Positions 1 through 11,700 of a DNA stretch of 64,000 bases are shown piece after piece. Source of the stretch: Seminavis robusta (lineage: Eukaryota; Bacillariophyta; Bacillariophyceae; Naviculales; Naviculaceae); the NCBI GenBank assembly GCA_903772945.1, contig CAICTM010000002.1, positions 186,001 to 250,000 of the forward strand, given 5' to 3'. The stretch's first letter is position 1; each line of letters begins with the position of its first letter. The position numbers were made by a program, and so were the translations under genes. The notes under the pieces were generated by a model, which worked only from the letters and a program-made list of their open reading frames with translations, did not search any database and was not told the DNA's origin.

Positions 1-2133
1 AGGGGGCTAAGGGGGTCCCCTTAATTTTGGGTGCTCAAGTCTTACCGGATCTTCGACAGTATCAGAACAAGACTACTGATGAGCAATGGGTGGTACTGAA
101 AGGGCTTTGCTCTTTGATGCTGGCTACTGGTCATTATTTACACCGCATTCAAATTTGTCCAAGATCATTGTCTGGTATATGTCACGCTATACTCTATTTT
201 AAGAAACATATTCAGCGGCAGTTGCCCTGGAGGTGCAAGTTGTTTTTTAGCATTGTTTGTGTGATTTTGCTGAAGGTTCATTCTACGGAAAGCAAACCTA
301 ACTGCTGTGGACAGTATCAAGAGATTTGCACCAATTAAAAGCTACCCATTTATGTCTCCATGGATCCCACAAAGCCAAGCCCTTTGGCCCCCGTACTGCT
401 CCTCAATTTTCGTCCCTGCTGATCCCACGGAACCTAGTCCTGAATTTTGACTCTTCTGCGCTTTTAATAAAAGCTTGGCCCTCCTACTCTAAACCCCCTT
501 TATATTGCATTCACTAGATTTGCTAATGAATGGTTTCAAAGCACTGTTTTCCGCACAAGTAGTTCTCAAACATGTTCCCTTTGTCCCTCATCTGCAATGG
601 GTTCAAACGGGAAGCATCCCACCAGCAGCAACCGTCGCAGCCGTGTTTTCTTTGTGGATGCATCATGTTGGTGGCTCCGTACGGTATCAAGATGATGTCT
701 TGTAGAAATTTTTTCTTCATTTCCTTGTTTTTCCACAAATTCAGACAAGAACATTGTATAGGGTTCTTGTGAGCAAGTGCAGGGATATGAGGGGCTTTAA
801 AATCTCTTACCTTTCCCATGACCATGGAAGCTTTACGGATTTATTTGACAGACATGTCCGGGCTCTGTCCTGCGGTCATCGTCTTTTGGATTGGTAGAAC
901 TCAACTCCCACGAACCAGGCCGGAATAGTGCTCGTGGGAGTCGTCTTGCTGACTTCCCTTGTGAGCTGGTGACAACGCTACACGTACCATGTAGCGGTAC
1001 CGTTCGACCGGCACGGTACGATAGCAATAGGTTACGGGAAGTTACTCGGAGCACCTCTGCCTGGCTTCACGGCGGTGGCTCTTGTTGTTTCATTATCAAG
1101 TTCGTACTGGCATGGTGCTGTGTTTTCAAGGCTGGGTAGCATTTTTAAATCCCACGCATATCTACGACTCTTGCTTGGCTGTTGTCATCAAAGTCATGGC
1201 TAAGGCTGCTCCATTTCCGCCCTCTTCCGCATCTGGCAACTCCGGCCAGCCACAATATGCCAGCATGCAGGGCATCTCGCTCCCTCTCTCGTGGTTTGCT
1301 CACAGCTGCGACCAGGTATTGGAAGTCGAGTCGTTGATTGCCTCGCTTCCGCAGTCAAAACGGACCAAGAGCGCAGCCAGGACCAAGGACTATCCCTGCC
1401 GAGCTTTTGCCAGCGGCTGCTGACCACGACAGGCGCTCACTCAAAAAGGCCAAAATGGGTACCTGTATGGCATCGTAATGTTGCGGCACCAAGACAGCTA
1501 CATCTTGGTTTCTCCGCTATTCGTATGTCTGGCGGTGAGAGCGAGCGGCTGGCCTCGTCTACAAATACTTAGAAACATGAAATTAGATAAATGGTGAAGA
1601 TGATACAGTCTATGTTGTTTGAAACTAGCTACAGCGCATTGGAGAATTGTAGGGCCATGTTTCTTGGGCGGCTTGCGCATCGTCCTCTGTTATTAATTTG
1701 TTACTGGCACACTTCATTCGTCTCGTCAAGTAGCTTACAAAGCAACGAAACAACTCGGCTGAACAAGAAGAAAGATCTTCAGAAACACGGTAGCAGGGAG
1801 GCCAGGTTGCTTTCAAAGGTTGAGACAGACGTCTCTCCAGCATAATTGTACGCACGATACCTGTACCTTCAAATCAAATCGTTCGGCGCAACACAACTAT
1901 AGTGAGCCACGATGACACGATGACACGAATAACAAGTCGACTGCCCGTCGGGATCTTATAGAGGAATATTATTCTAAAAAACACTAACATAGCCTCAAAA
2001 CATGCAAACCAAATCCACCTTCTCTGGGCTGGAGGACAATCAAAAAGGGTCTTGGCTGGGGCTACCATGGAATCGCGAGGGCGGCGGTGATCGTTGTAGC
2101 CAGTCGAGTGTCTTCCAATCTTCGACCAATCAT
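1..2133. other. Intergenic, no supported gene
   Basis: Open frames here are short, begin mostly at non-ATG codons and show no recognisable domain. The stretch around 985-1025 is rich in GGTACC/CGGTACCG-type palindromic words. I see no transposon ends and no RNA gene. Confidence 0.6.
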
Positions 2134-2511
2134 TCATTCGTTGGTTACAGCGACGGGCACTTGGTTCTCATGAAGAGGGTTGTTCGACGATGTGTCAACA
2201 TACACAGAAAGGATCTCTGAAACCCGTTCGCGTATTCGACGCCTCAATCTTCTCTCTTGCTGGTCTGCTTGCTCCTTCAAATCCAACTTTCGGCGTGCCT
2301 CTGCTTCTGTCTGTTCGACCTCATCTTTCTTTGCAGTAATGGTATCGTTCGACTCGGGCATTTTGACCTTTTCCTGTTTGGACAAATCCGTCGTTGCTTG
2401 TGTAGTATCTTCGTTCCATCCAATTGGTCCCAATATGCCGCAACCGCCACAGGATGCAAATGATAACCCAAATGCAAATTTTGAGCCTTCTGCTTGGTCT
2501 TCTGCTGCCAT
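2134..2511 (-). CDS. Possible small hypothetical protein, 125 aa
   Basis: I do not recognise this protein. The frame opens with an ATG in a strong context (ACACCATGG on the minus strand). A longer frame runs 11 codons upstream, but from a non-ATG codon. Residues 1-40 are small and hydrophobic with a CGGCG cluster. Residues 45-100 are strongly charged and Glu/Lys/Arg-rich, consistent with a coiled coil (EQTEAEARRKLDLKEQ). The composition looks coding, but there is no family match and no intron that would prove expression. It could be the last exon of a longer gene or a chance frame. Confidence 0.4.
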   Translation of the reverse strand: MAAEDQAEGSKFAFGLSFASCGGCGILGPIGWNEDTTQATTDLSKQEKVKMPESNDTITAKKDEVEQTEAEARRKLDLKEQADQQERRLRRRIRERVSEILSVYVDTSSNNPLHENQVPVAVTNE

Positions 2512-3542
2512 GGTGTTGTGATGACCGTTACATACCACCTCCAAGCGAATCGTCGAGAAAACAAATTGTGAGCTATCCTTTCATTGCAGCCAAGTTCCCT
2601 TTTGAGTGCAAGACCTTCCTGTGAGCGGCACACCAGCATACCGAAGCTACCAGTCTTTACGCGCAAGGGATAAGCGCACCTAAACTTGGAAAAGGAGCGC
2701 GGCGCTTAGAGGTGCACGTAGCAGGGAACTAACAGTTGTGGCGGTGCTCCAGGGGGTTGAGACGAGGCTGTCTGCCCGCTCAATGGTGGTACATGGAGCG
2801 CTCTATGGCTTTTGGTATGACAGTACCAACCAGTACGACTGTACAGTACCGGTGACCAATGACGGCTACAAAAGTTTAGTCGACCATCAAGCAAACTGCC
2901 TCCAAGCTGGTACCAGTACCTGGTACCGCACGTGAACTGCCTTTTGCTTTCCGGTTTTCCTATTCTTGCTTCCTTTCCTGGTACATGCAGCCAACATTGA
3001 TTGCAGATTGAACGGGTAGCTACCTATGGGCTGCAGGTTCATGCATACTACAGCAACCTGAAGAAAGCAATGACTAGCTAGCTACCGGTAGCCAAGGAGC
3101 CCGCCCCGCTGCAAATCCTACACTGGTTTCGCTTTCTCGCGTTGCCCTAACCAGCTAGACTAGATACGGTAGGGTGTGGTAGAATGTGGTATTGTGAAGC
3201 CTTCTACCTGCTGACAGTTACTTTCGTGGCTTTGCCAAGGACCTTTTTGGCACAACTTTTTGGCAGAGCCGCAAAAGCACTGTACCAAAGGTACGAGCTC
3301 AAACAGCGCATTGGCGTACATCTCTCGTAGGAGACATACGGGACGCAGGCATGTGGCCAAAATGCCAGTCCCGTGAACTTGGTTAACTGGGAATGACATC
3401 ACCAGATTTTAAAACAATTTCGCCCACACTTTTTGGAGCCGTGACGAAACGATCTCACCAACCACTACCACCACCTCTTTCACACCAAACAAGCAACCAT
3501 ACTAGTACCTTTGCCGCTACACGCAGAAGAAGAAGTACCACC
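2512..3542. other. Intergenic, upstream of ceramide synthase
   Basis: No supported gene. Around 2900-2930 there are closely spaced GGTACC palindromes of the kind that recur between genes throughout the window. The last part, from about 3410, is the probable promoter and 5' leader of the ceramide synthase. Confidence 0.55.
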
Positions 3543-4922
3543 ATGGGCAACATGGCACTGGCGGGGATCCCCCCCGAAATTACGATCGAGATGAATCTGG
3601 ATTGGTCCGAATTCCCGCCTTGGAGCGTAATGTGGGTTGGGTTGTACTTGGATATGATATGCACACCTCTTCAATGTGCTTGGCGAAATTATGTCCCTTT
3701 CGGACTGGCTGATCCAGGGGGGTGGTTATCAGAACAATACGCAGCTAGCAATATTGTGAACATGCTGGACACGCCATTAACCTTTGAGGCATTTCAAGCA
3801 AAAAAGGGCTTCGATGTCACACCTGGCTCTGGTTTTTTTGCTGGATGGCAAGACTTTAACCAATGGTCCCAATCAGCATATGAGTACGCATTCCACACGC
3901 CCTCAACTTCCTTTTCAAATCTATTCACCCCTACCGCACTGGTGACGGTGGCTTTGCTGGTCATGCTTTTCAAAGGCTTCAAGGCAGTGGTTATGCCCCG
4001 ATTTCAATCCATTGGACGCTCGCTTGCTAGGTCAGCACATGGAGACGAGTGGGTCGAACAGAATGACGAACGAATTTATAAATTTGGGGAGTACGTCTAT
4101 CGGCTGGTGTATCACTCTTCCATCAGCATTGCCGCCTTGTACTTCTACTTTCACGCTCCTTGGTGGGATGAAAGCCGGGGCGGCACTATCAATTTTTATA
4201 AAGGATTTCCCTTCGATCCTGTGTCTCCTGCCATGACGTGGTACTATGTGTTTCAGGCTGCCTACAATGTGGATGCCATGATCAGTTTGCTACAAATATC
4301 CTTCAATGTCACTTTGTTTCCCAGCGATTCTGTTTTTCCCATATCGGTTGGCTGGTCGGAAACTGTCCGAGGTGATTTCAACGAAATGATGGCGCATCAC
4401 ATTGCTACCAATGCCCTGATTTATCTATCATCCTATTTTGCCCAAACACGAATTGGCTCGGCGGTTTTCTGGATGCATGATATCTCGGACGTCCCAGTGG
4501 ATCTGTGCAAACTTGCCAATTTTGTCAAGTGGAAGTCAGCCACGGTTTTTGCCTTTATCTTTCTGAACTTGGTCTGGGCGTACACTCGCTTGGGTGTTCT
4601 TCCCTTCACCATATTGAGATCACTCCACTCGGAATCTTACGAAACAATACGGGGTGCGGATAGAATGAACGTGGCCTACTACGCCTTCCAACCAATGTTC
4701 ATGGGACTGTTGATGGTCCTTGTTATCCTTCATTCTGTATGGTTCTCCATGTTTATCAAAATGGGATACATACTGGCAACCAAGGGAGAAACCCACGACA
4801 TCACAGAACACAAAAAGGGAGAAAAGCAAGACGTTCCCAATGGCAATGGTGTTCCCAACGGCAATGGCGTTCCCAATGGCAACGGTGTTGCGGTCAACGG
4901 CAACATCAAAAAGACCAACTAG
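3543..4922 (+). CDS. Ceramide synthase (LAG1/TLC family), 459 aa
   Basis: Ceramide synthases N-acylate sphingoid bases with fatty acyl-CoA in the ER membrane. The frame has no intron and encodes a hydrophobic TLC protein (about residues 175-400). The Lag1 motif is intact: RGDFNEMMAHH at about 276-286, with the two active-site histidines, then an HDISD block at about 312. The start is the ATG at 3543, in an ACCATGG context. The frame is open 50 codons further upstream (ATG at 3393), but that stretch is Pro/Thr/Arg-rich and unlike the family. The C-terminal tail holds three copies of VPNGNG and ends in KKTN, which fits the KKxx ER-retrieval signal. Family assignment is firm; acyl-chain preference cannot be read from sequence. 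Confidence 0.9.
   Translation: MGNMALAGIPPEITIEMNLDWSEFPPWSVMWVGLYLDMICTPLQCAWRNYVPFGLADPGGWLSEQYAASNIVNMLDTPLTFEAFQAKKGFDVTPGSGFFAGWQDFNQWSQSAYEYAFHTPSTSFSNLFTPTALVTVALLVMLFKGFKAVVMPRFQSIGRSLARSAHGDEWVEQNDERIYKFGEYVYRLVYHSSISIAALYFYFHAPWWDESRGGTINFYKGFPFDPVSPAMTWYYVFQAAYNVDAMISLLQISFNVTLFPSDSVFPISVGWSETVRGDFNEMMAHHIATNALIYLSSYFAQTRIGSAVFWMHDISDVPVDLCKLANFVKWKSATVFAFIFLNLVWAYTRLGVLPFTILRSLHSESYETIRGADRMNVAYYAFQPMFMGLLMVLVILHSVWFSMFIKMGYILATKGETHDITEHKKGEKQDVPNGNGVPNGNGVPNGNGVAVNGNIKKTN
4833..4886 (+). repeat. 18-bp tandem repeat, three copies
   Basis: Three 18-bp units (4833-4850, 4851-4868, 4869-4886) encode three Val-Pro-Asn-Gly-Asn-Gly units in the cytosolic tail of the ceramide synthase. 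The copies differ only at synonymous positions, with a degenerate fourth copy following. Confidence 0.9.
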
Positions 4923-5733
4923 CAAAATTTTCATGCGAAACCAAAACCAAACAGAATAATCTTCCATACAAGAGAAAAACTGGCTGGCCCTGAATCGAGA
5001 AGTAGACAGTTTGGTAATCAAAGTATTGTCTGTATAGAAATGCGTAACATCCGTGGCAACGAAACCCTCCTCGATTATTCGAGCTAGACGGCGAAGGATG
5101 CTAAGGAGTCCGTAGAAATTGCAAGGCAGGAGAGTTTTGAATATTCCGGTGTTGTGCACTGTGCAAACCTGATGATTGAAGATTCCGGTGCATCAAATCA
5201 AACCACTACATGTGCCAGTACTAGCATCTAGAAATTTTGGTATGATGCCCTTTATCATGGCGTTTCACAGCAGATGTCGCATCAAGCGGATAGCGGCTCC
5301 AACTGCCAAAAGAAGGCTCTATGTATGTACCTGTGATCGCGACTCGGGCCCACTCTATTAGATCTACTCTAGTAGACCTACTAGACTAGTACATGTATGT
5401 AGTCTAGTTGGAGGTGGTCGCGCAAGTAGAAGAGTGCCTGTGGTGTGGTACCGGTACCAAAGGAGGGTGAGTATGTAAACACCACTTAGCCGGCTTTTAA
5501 GAATCAAGAAAGCTTCGCGGCGGACCGGTACCGACGTGGTGCCAACAACCAGAATGAATAAGCTGGCAATCTGGCAATGGTATCGGTACTAGTATCAGGA
5601 ACATGTATGTAGGTAACCTTTCCATGAACGATAATCTATTACCTATTGAGAGGGGTATCGGTACCAGGTACATTGGCTTTGGAAGACTTGTCCTATCTCA
5701 GCTTTGTTGGTTCTGCTTTGAAGAAGGACCAGC
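4923..5733. other. Intergenic, palindrome-rich
   Basis: No gene seen. The interval from 5350 to 5670 is dense in CTAG, GGTACC and ACCGGT words. It separates two genes of the same strand and should hold the ceramide synthase 3' end and the aminotransferase promoter. Confidence 0.6.
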
Positions 5734-7216
5734 ATGAGTGAAGTGAAGGAATCGACCATCAGGCAAATGACACGTCTAGCCAATGAGCATTGCGCTGTAA
5801 ATCTCAGCCAAGGTACTACTAGTACCGCACCGTTTTTGTTGCAATTCCCTTTTCGGTTTTGCCTTCTGGGATAGTACCTTACCCTCCTTTCTCTGGTGTC
5901 TTTTTGATAAGGCTTCCCCAATGAGGCACCACCACTTGATGTCAGACTGGCTTTGGCGCATGCTGTGGTGGTAGGACAGCCAGTGGAAGAAGGTGACGAG
6001 GGCAACCATCATCACTACAACTCCCTTCTTCGGCATCTTTCTTCCATGAGCATGTCATCTTCTTCCGAGACTCCCAGCGAGGATATCAGTGATAGTGGCG
6101 GTGGTCTTTCTAGCGATATCCTAAACCAATATTCCCCGCCCATGGGGCGTGGGGATCTGAGATCTGCCATTTCTGCCTACTACAAGCGGTTATACGATTA
6201 TGACGTCGACAGTGACAACATCACAGTCACTCTCGGTGCTACCGAAGCTGTGGCATCGTCACTGCGGTCGCTTGGAAAGCCTTCAGACAAGGTGGTGATC
6301 TTTGAGCCTTTTCATGAACTCTACCCATCTCAATGCCGTCTATTCTATTTGCAACCAACCTATGTGACCCTCAGGCCGGCACACGACAACGCTTCATGGA
6401 TGTTTGACCCCTTGGAACTGGAGGAGGCCATGAAGGATGCCCGTTTGCTCATTCTGAATACTCCTCATAATCCTACGGGAAAAGTATTCACGCGCAAAGA
6501 GCTGCAAATCATTGTGGATCTTTGTTTGAAGTACAGTGTGGTAAGAAACCCGTTGCTTTTGTTTCCTAGCAAAAAAGTCTGCCTCCACAATACTCATGGC
6601 TTCCGTTCAGTACGTGATTAGTGACGAGATTTACGAGCACATGTGCTATTCCGAAAGCCATGGCCACATATTGTTGCCTCAAGCCTTTCCAGAAGTAGCC
6701 AACCTCTGTTTAATCTGCAACTCTTTGGGGAAGTCGGCTTCTGCCACTGGTTGGCGATTGGGCTGGTGCATCCATCCTCCTCACATCAGCGATACATTTC
6801 GAGGAATCCATGATCAGTTGGTGGTCATGTCACCGCACCCTGTACAGTATGCCGCATTGACGTACTTGTCACTGCCTGATCAGTACTTCCGCGAAGAGCT
6901 TAAGGAACGGTACCAAGGCCGGATCAAGCTACTTGCGGGGACACTACAGGAACTAGGTTTTGGTTTGACACCCGTGGAAGGAGCTTACTATCTGTTTGTC
7001 AGGTACCGAAATGTAAAGGCATTGGCCTATTTCGACAGTCCCATGGAAGCTGCCATGTATCTGTTGGAAAAGGTGGGAGTGGCTTGTGTCCCTGGGGATA
7101 ACTTTTATGGGAAGGCTGTTGAGGAGCAAGGGAACCAATATCTGCGATTTGCAGGATGTCGATCGGAGGCAGATATCAAAGAAGCATGTTCCAGGCTGCG
7201 GGCTCACCTTGGATAG
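5734..7216 (+). CDS. Class I/II PLP aminotransferase, 3 exons, 437 aa
   Basis: PLP-dependent transaminase of fold type I, closest in motif layout to the kynurenine/glutamine transaminase group; the substrate is not fixed. Exons are 5734-5812, 5912-6540 and 6611-7216, with GT-AG introns of 99 and 70 bp. Splicing exon 1 to exon 2 restores the family's NLSQGFPN motif (GFP loop), which proves the short first exon. Splicing exon 2 to exon 3 restores YVISDEIY. Key residues are NPTG at about 213-216, Asp241 and Tyr244 in the ISDEIY block, and the Schiff-base lysine at about 277 in SLGKSASATG. A Ser-rich insert follows the N-terminal helix. There is no clear targeting peptide, so it is probably cytosolic. 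Confidence 0.88.
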
Positions 7217-7621
7217 ATAGTTATCAAGGTGGTTCCTGACCAGTGCCCGCATGCCCGTTTTAGGTAGCGTCCCAGAGATATATAGAGACGGTATGATACG
7301 TACCGTACCGTCCAGCTAGGCCTTCATTATTTTTTCCGCTGATTTTTCTTGTAGCTAGGGTACTGGTAGTACATGTAGTCCGATTAGATTGAACGAATCG
7401 AATCCTCAAATCCAGCTTCAGTCGTCATCATCTCATTCGTGCATCTGGGCTGACGAGACGCTGACCACCCACTTTGTGAACGAGACGGCCGAAGAAATTC
7501 TGGGCGTCCACTAGCTAGATCTACTGGAACTGTTTACAGAACTTCGGTGCTCCCTGTCTTATTCATCTCTACCCGCGTAGGACTTCAATCAGTATTTCCA
7601 CTTGACCAAATCAGTTTCACC
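7217..7621. other. Intergenic, upstream of NFU gene
   Basis: No gene seen. It contains GTACC-rich words near 7295-7310 and should hold the promoter of the NFU gene. Confidence 0.55.
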
Positions 7622-8447
7622 ATGATGAATGCCCCACTCAAGCACCCCCTTCTCCCTCTCCTTCTGCTGGCCTTGTGTGCCGCAAGATCCACTGCTTTTG
7701 TTCCGTTGATGACAAGACATCTCCAGCAGACAACAACATTCATGACAATTGTGTCTCCTTTTGATGAATCCGGCGAGTCTGCCTCCGAGGATACGGCTGT
7801 TGCTACCAAACCAAATTCGATCGGGGAAGGTCCCTTTGATCTGACTTGGGAAAATGTGGAGATGGTACTGGACGAAATGAGGCCCTACCTGATCCAAGAT
7901 GGTGGCAATGTTATTATTCAAGAAATTGATGGACCTGTGGTCAGACTGGAGCTTCAGGTAAGATAGTCACTTCTGAGTGAACATTTGCATGATATTTTTA
8001 TTTGCGAGCCTGACACATGTAATGAATCAAACGGCATTATGAACACAACAACAATATATTATGATATCCTACAACCATGCTACATAAAAACAGGGAGCTT
8101 GCGGTACTTGTCCATCTAGTACTCAGACGATGAAGATGGGACTGGAAAGAGGGCTGAAGGAGAAAATCCCAGAAATTCAAGAGGTCATCCAAGCCATGCC
8201 AGAAGGGCCACCTCTCAATGAGGAACAAGTGAATGTCATTTTGGATGGAGTTAGACCATTCCTTCAGGTGGCTGGTGGATCTATCGAATGCAATAGATTG
8301 GAAGGAGTGGATGGTCTCCAACCAGCCATTTATCTCGAAATGAAGGGAAGCAGTGCTTCGCTCAACAGCGTCAAATTGGAAATTGCTCAACGATTGCAAA
8401 AGCACTTTATGATGGCCGGGTTGCGTGTGGAATGGATCGGAGACTAA
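7622..8447 (+). CDS. Plastid-type NFU iron-sulfur scaffold, 2 exons, 229 aa
   Basis: NFU proteins receive Fe-S clusters and deliver them to plastid apoproteins such as photosystem I components. Exons are 7622-7957 and 8094-8447. The 136-bp intron begins GTAAGA and splits the NifU domain directly before the GACGTCPSS motif, whose CxxC cysteines (about 115 and 118) bind the cluster. The start is the ATG at 7622. The preprotein begins with a hydrophobic signal ending ARSTAFVP, the ASAF-like motif that routes diatom proteins to the plastid. A second, degenerate NifU-like half without CxxC follows (from about 145), as in plant plastid NFU1-3. It converges on SIN3 with 278 bp between them. Confidence 0.92.
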
Positions 8448-8725
8448 AACACAAATCCCAACAAACTGGACCCCAGATGCATCTTGCTGTACACAACAAC
8501 AAATCTTCCAGTTTGGTTCCAATTCTTGTGAAAGAGGAGACAACACAACATAGGTGCATACCTAGACTGTAAATAACTCGAGGGTGAAGTCCTCTGACGA
8601 ACATGTACATGTACGTGTGTAGCCATCGATATCCAGGATTAATTAATTGTTCAGGAATCACAACTACAGCAGTAATCAATTTTTTTCCAAGATCTCTTAC
8701 GAAATAAGAGGGAAGGTGCCCACTA

Positions 8726-11700
8726 CTACTTCAGCTTGACACGTTTTGTGGGAGGACTGGACCCACTGTTAAGGTCTGCAGCCGAACCACTCTCTGAGCG
8801 TTTTCCTGCGTCTGCTGCGCGGTGATCGGTATCTGCCACCTGCATTGTAACGTCCACATCAACGCGTTCCTCTTCTTCGTGAACAAGGTCTTCATCCTGA
8901 GGAACCATCAACATTGCCTCACCATCGGGCAAGAAGGAAAAGAAAATCCTAGCCTTAGAAGAATCGTATTGAATGCGGTAATTCGCTTCCGCTGTCACGC
9001 CCAGGCAAAGCGAGCGCAATCGAACCGGGTCCTGTAAGGCACAAAAAGGTACAGTGAGTTAAATTCAAGGAACCACACAAGACGCGTGCTAAAACAATAC
9101 TTCATGTACAACTCCATCGTACCATCTGGCGGGGCAAACAGTAGTCAAAGATACGAAGAAGCGCGTCTTCTTTGGCGACGTTCAGTAGGGCATCGGCACA
9201 CTTGTCAATGAGCTTGGGCAAAACGGCCATCTGTTGGACCTTTTCCTTTGACACGCGGCGACAGTAGGATTCAAAGTCCTTCGCCTCAACCTTGCGGCAC
9301 ACAACTTTCTCAAGCATGGAAACAACGCCAGAGAAATCCGCGGGTGGTTTTGGTGTAGAAGATCGTCCCATACCCAATGGTGTGGGAACAACGTAGCCAG
9401 CTTCAGGTGGATCCCCAGGTGGAAAGACCTTCAGATTTTCTCGTGTGTCGGTCAAGAGCGACACAAGGAGACAGTACATGCGCATGAAAACATAAACACT
9501 CTCCGTGGCAAACATCAGTTGGAACTTCTTGTCCAGCTTCTCGGCATAGAGTTCGTCCCCTGTTGCAGCAGAAGATTCATCCCTAGCCATCACCCCATCT
9601 CGTCGCGCCATTATGCCACCGTTGGGCTGTGCGACAGAATGCAGAATCGCTGATGGGCGAACAGAGCCAACGCCAAATGGAAGCCTCACTCGATACCGGC
9701 ACCCCATGGATGGATTGCCTTCCATGTAGGACATGATGTTTCCTTCCCCAAACGCTGTCCTTACTCTTTGGCCAGTAGCATCTGCAAGACACAGTCAATG
9801 CAGAGACAACGTGGATGGGGTTAGCGACAGAGCAAAGACGATTTCGACGACTCTCTCGGAAGCATGCTCACATTTCACTACACCAGGGCTCAATTTCCCA
9901 CGGAAACTCTCTCGGAGTTCGTTGAGAATCCAATGCGCAGGCAGTCCAAACCACGGCAAAATAAACTCTGCCCATACTCTACCGACAGCTTCTCGCTCGG
10001 CTTTCGTGTACAAGGAGCTAGTTTTGATCTTCGTTGTGATCATCTTGAAGGCATCGTGATGAGAAGGGAAAGCGGCCTTACCGAGTTTGACGCTGATATG
10101 AGGCTGGAATAGCATAACCTCAGGTTCGGAACACTTTCGGGAGAACGAGGGTACAAATTTGCTCGTAGCGGGATGGTTCTTCACCTTGTTGGGGTGCTTG
10201 CTGTAGTGCTTGGCACGCTTGCATTCCTATGAAACATGACAAAGAAGTAACGTATGAGACACGGCGACGTGCATCCGAAATCATCAGCTTTGAGTTTCCC
10301 AAGAACTTACGTCAATGAGCTGATGCGAGGCGAAACTTCTTTCCAACTCCTTGCGGTAGAAGTAGCAGAGGTAGTCCATGCTGCCTTCGTAGTTCTCCTC
10401 GTAAAGTCTATTCCACCGTTCTTGCAGTTCATTTTTGGCCTTGCGCCAGTCACTGTCCTTTTGTCGCAGACGCTGGTAAACGGTCGGCAAAACAACCAGC
10501 GGATTGCGAACAAGATGCTGAAGCACTTCGTCTCCGTGCTCGCCGTAGATCCTTCCAATCGCGTTGATCAAGATTGTATTCATGGCATATCGCTTCAGCT
10601 GATACTGCAGTCTGCCGATAGGCTGTCCATCCTTTTCCTCGTTCTGGCGCATCTCCAATACTTCTTCGGCGTAAGGCTCGATCTGGCGCATGGCCTGTGA
10701 ATTGCGCTCGATTGCCATATCGACCTCATATCGTTCATCCTCGATCTTGAACATCATCTCTTCGTATGCATTTCGCCGAATCCGAACGCCATCGTAATCC
10801 TCAGGGGAACTGGTCATATGCTTCCTTGAACTCCTTTCCACGCCAACGCAAACGACCTCAGTGTTCAAAACTGAAGCGTCTTGCTCCGACTCTCCAGGGT
10901 TCGTGATGAAAAGGCTCTGCGGATAGTCAGATGGGATGGTCCGATACGATGGCGTTGGCTTCTCGCAAGTCGAAAAGTCAAAGTCCCGAGTTCTCAGAGC
11001 GCCGTACTTAGACTTGTCCTTGAAGTTTGTTTCTTGATCAGCGTATGGACCTCGCCCAACAAGAATCTGCAAGAAAACAAGATCAGAAAGTGTGAATACT
11101 GGTCAGAAGAGGAAACGAATGAAAACTAGACCGAGAGCAAGAACCACTGGCTGGTCGCAACTTACATCTTCAAACTCCCTGAGCAAGCTATGAGCGTCAC
11201 TGGCAACAGAGGGATTCGACACGCCCCCGCCAGCGTTGATTCCTGTCTTGGGTGCATGACCCTGCATGAAGAGACCCTTCAGTAACAATACAAGCTCCTC
11301 TTTTGTCACAATTCCGGCGCCAAAGAGGTGCAAGCATTTCAGGAACTCGGCATATGGAGTGTGACGGCGTGACCCAGCGGGCTTGTCGGGTGCCAGTTCC
11401 TTTCTGTTCAAATGCTCTTTGGCGCGCTGAAAGAATGCACTTTCCGATGTGTTTGGATGCCTTGGCAGCTCGGGGATATGGGTAGGTCTTCCTTTCTTGG
11501 CAGCTGCCTGGCTAGGATTCAACTCGCCTCTTCTGGGAGGCGGAACCGGTCCAAACGAGACAACACCGTAATGAGCACTTCGGATAATCTCCCTTTCGCG
11601 TTCTTCCAGTCTGCCTTGGGAAGCCCCAAAGGGAGCCGGCACAGGCGTCGGCTGAGCGGAGTAGGATGGAGCTCGTGGGGGCATGGCCCCAACAGGTTGA

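Noticed and set aside
27-825. Overlapping ORFs in the first 0.8 kb that resemble a mobile-element remnant
   Set aside because: No transposase motif, no terminal repeats and no ATG start in the longest frame; left as uninterpreted intergenic DNA.
3393-3542. 50-codon N-terminal extension of the ceramide synthase from an upstream ATG
   Set aside because: Low-complexity Pro/Thr/Arg/His content, absent in the family; the ATG at 3543 has the better context.
8037-8546. 169-aa minus-strand ORF across NFU exon 2
   Set aside because: It overlaps the intron and exon 2 of NFU antisense and has no recognisable content.
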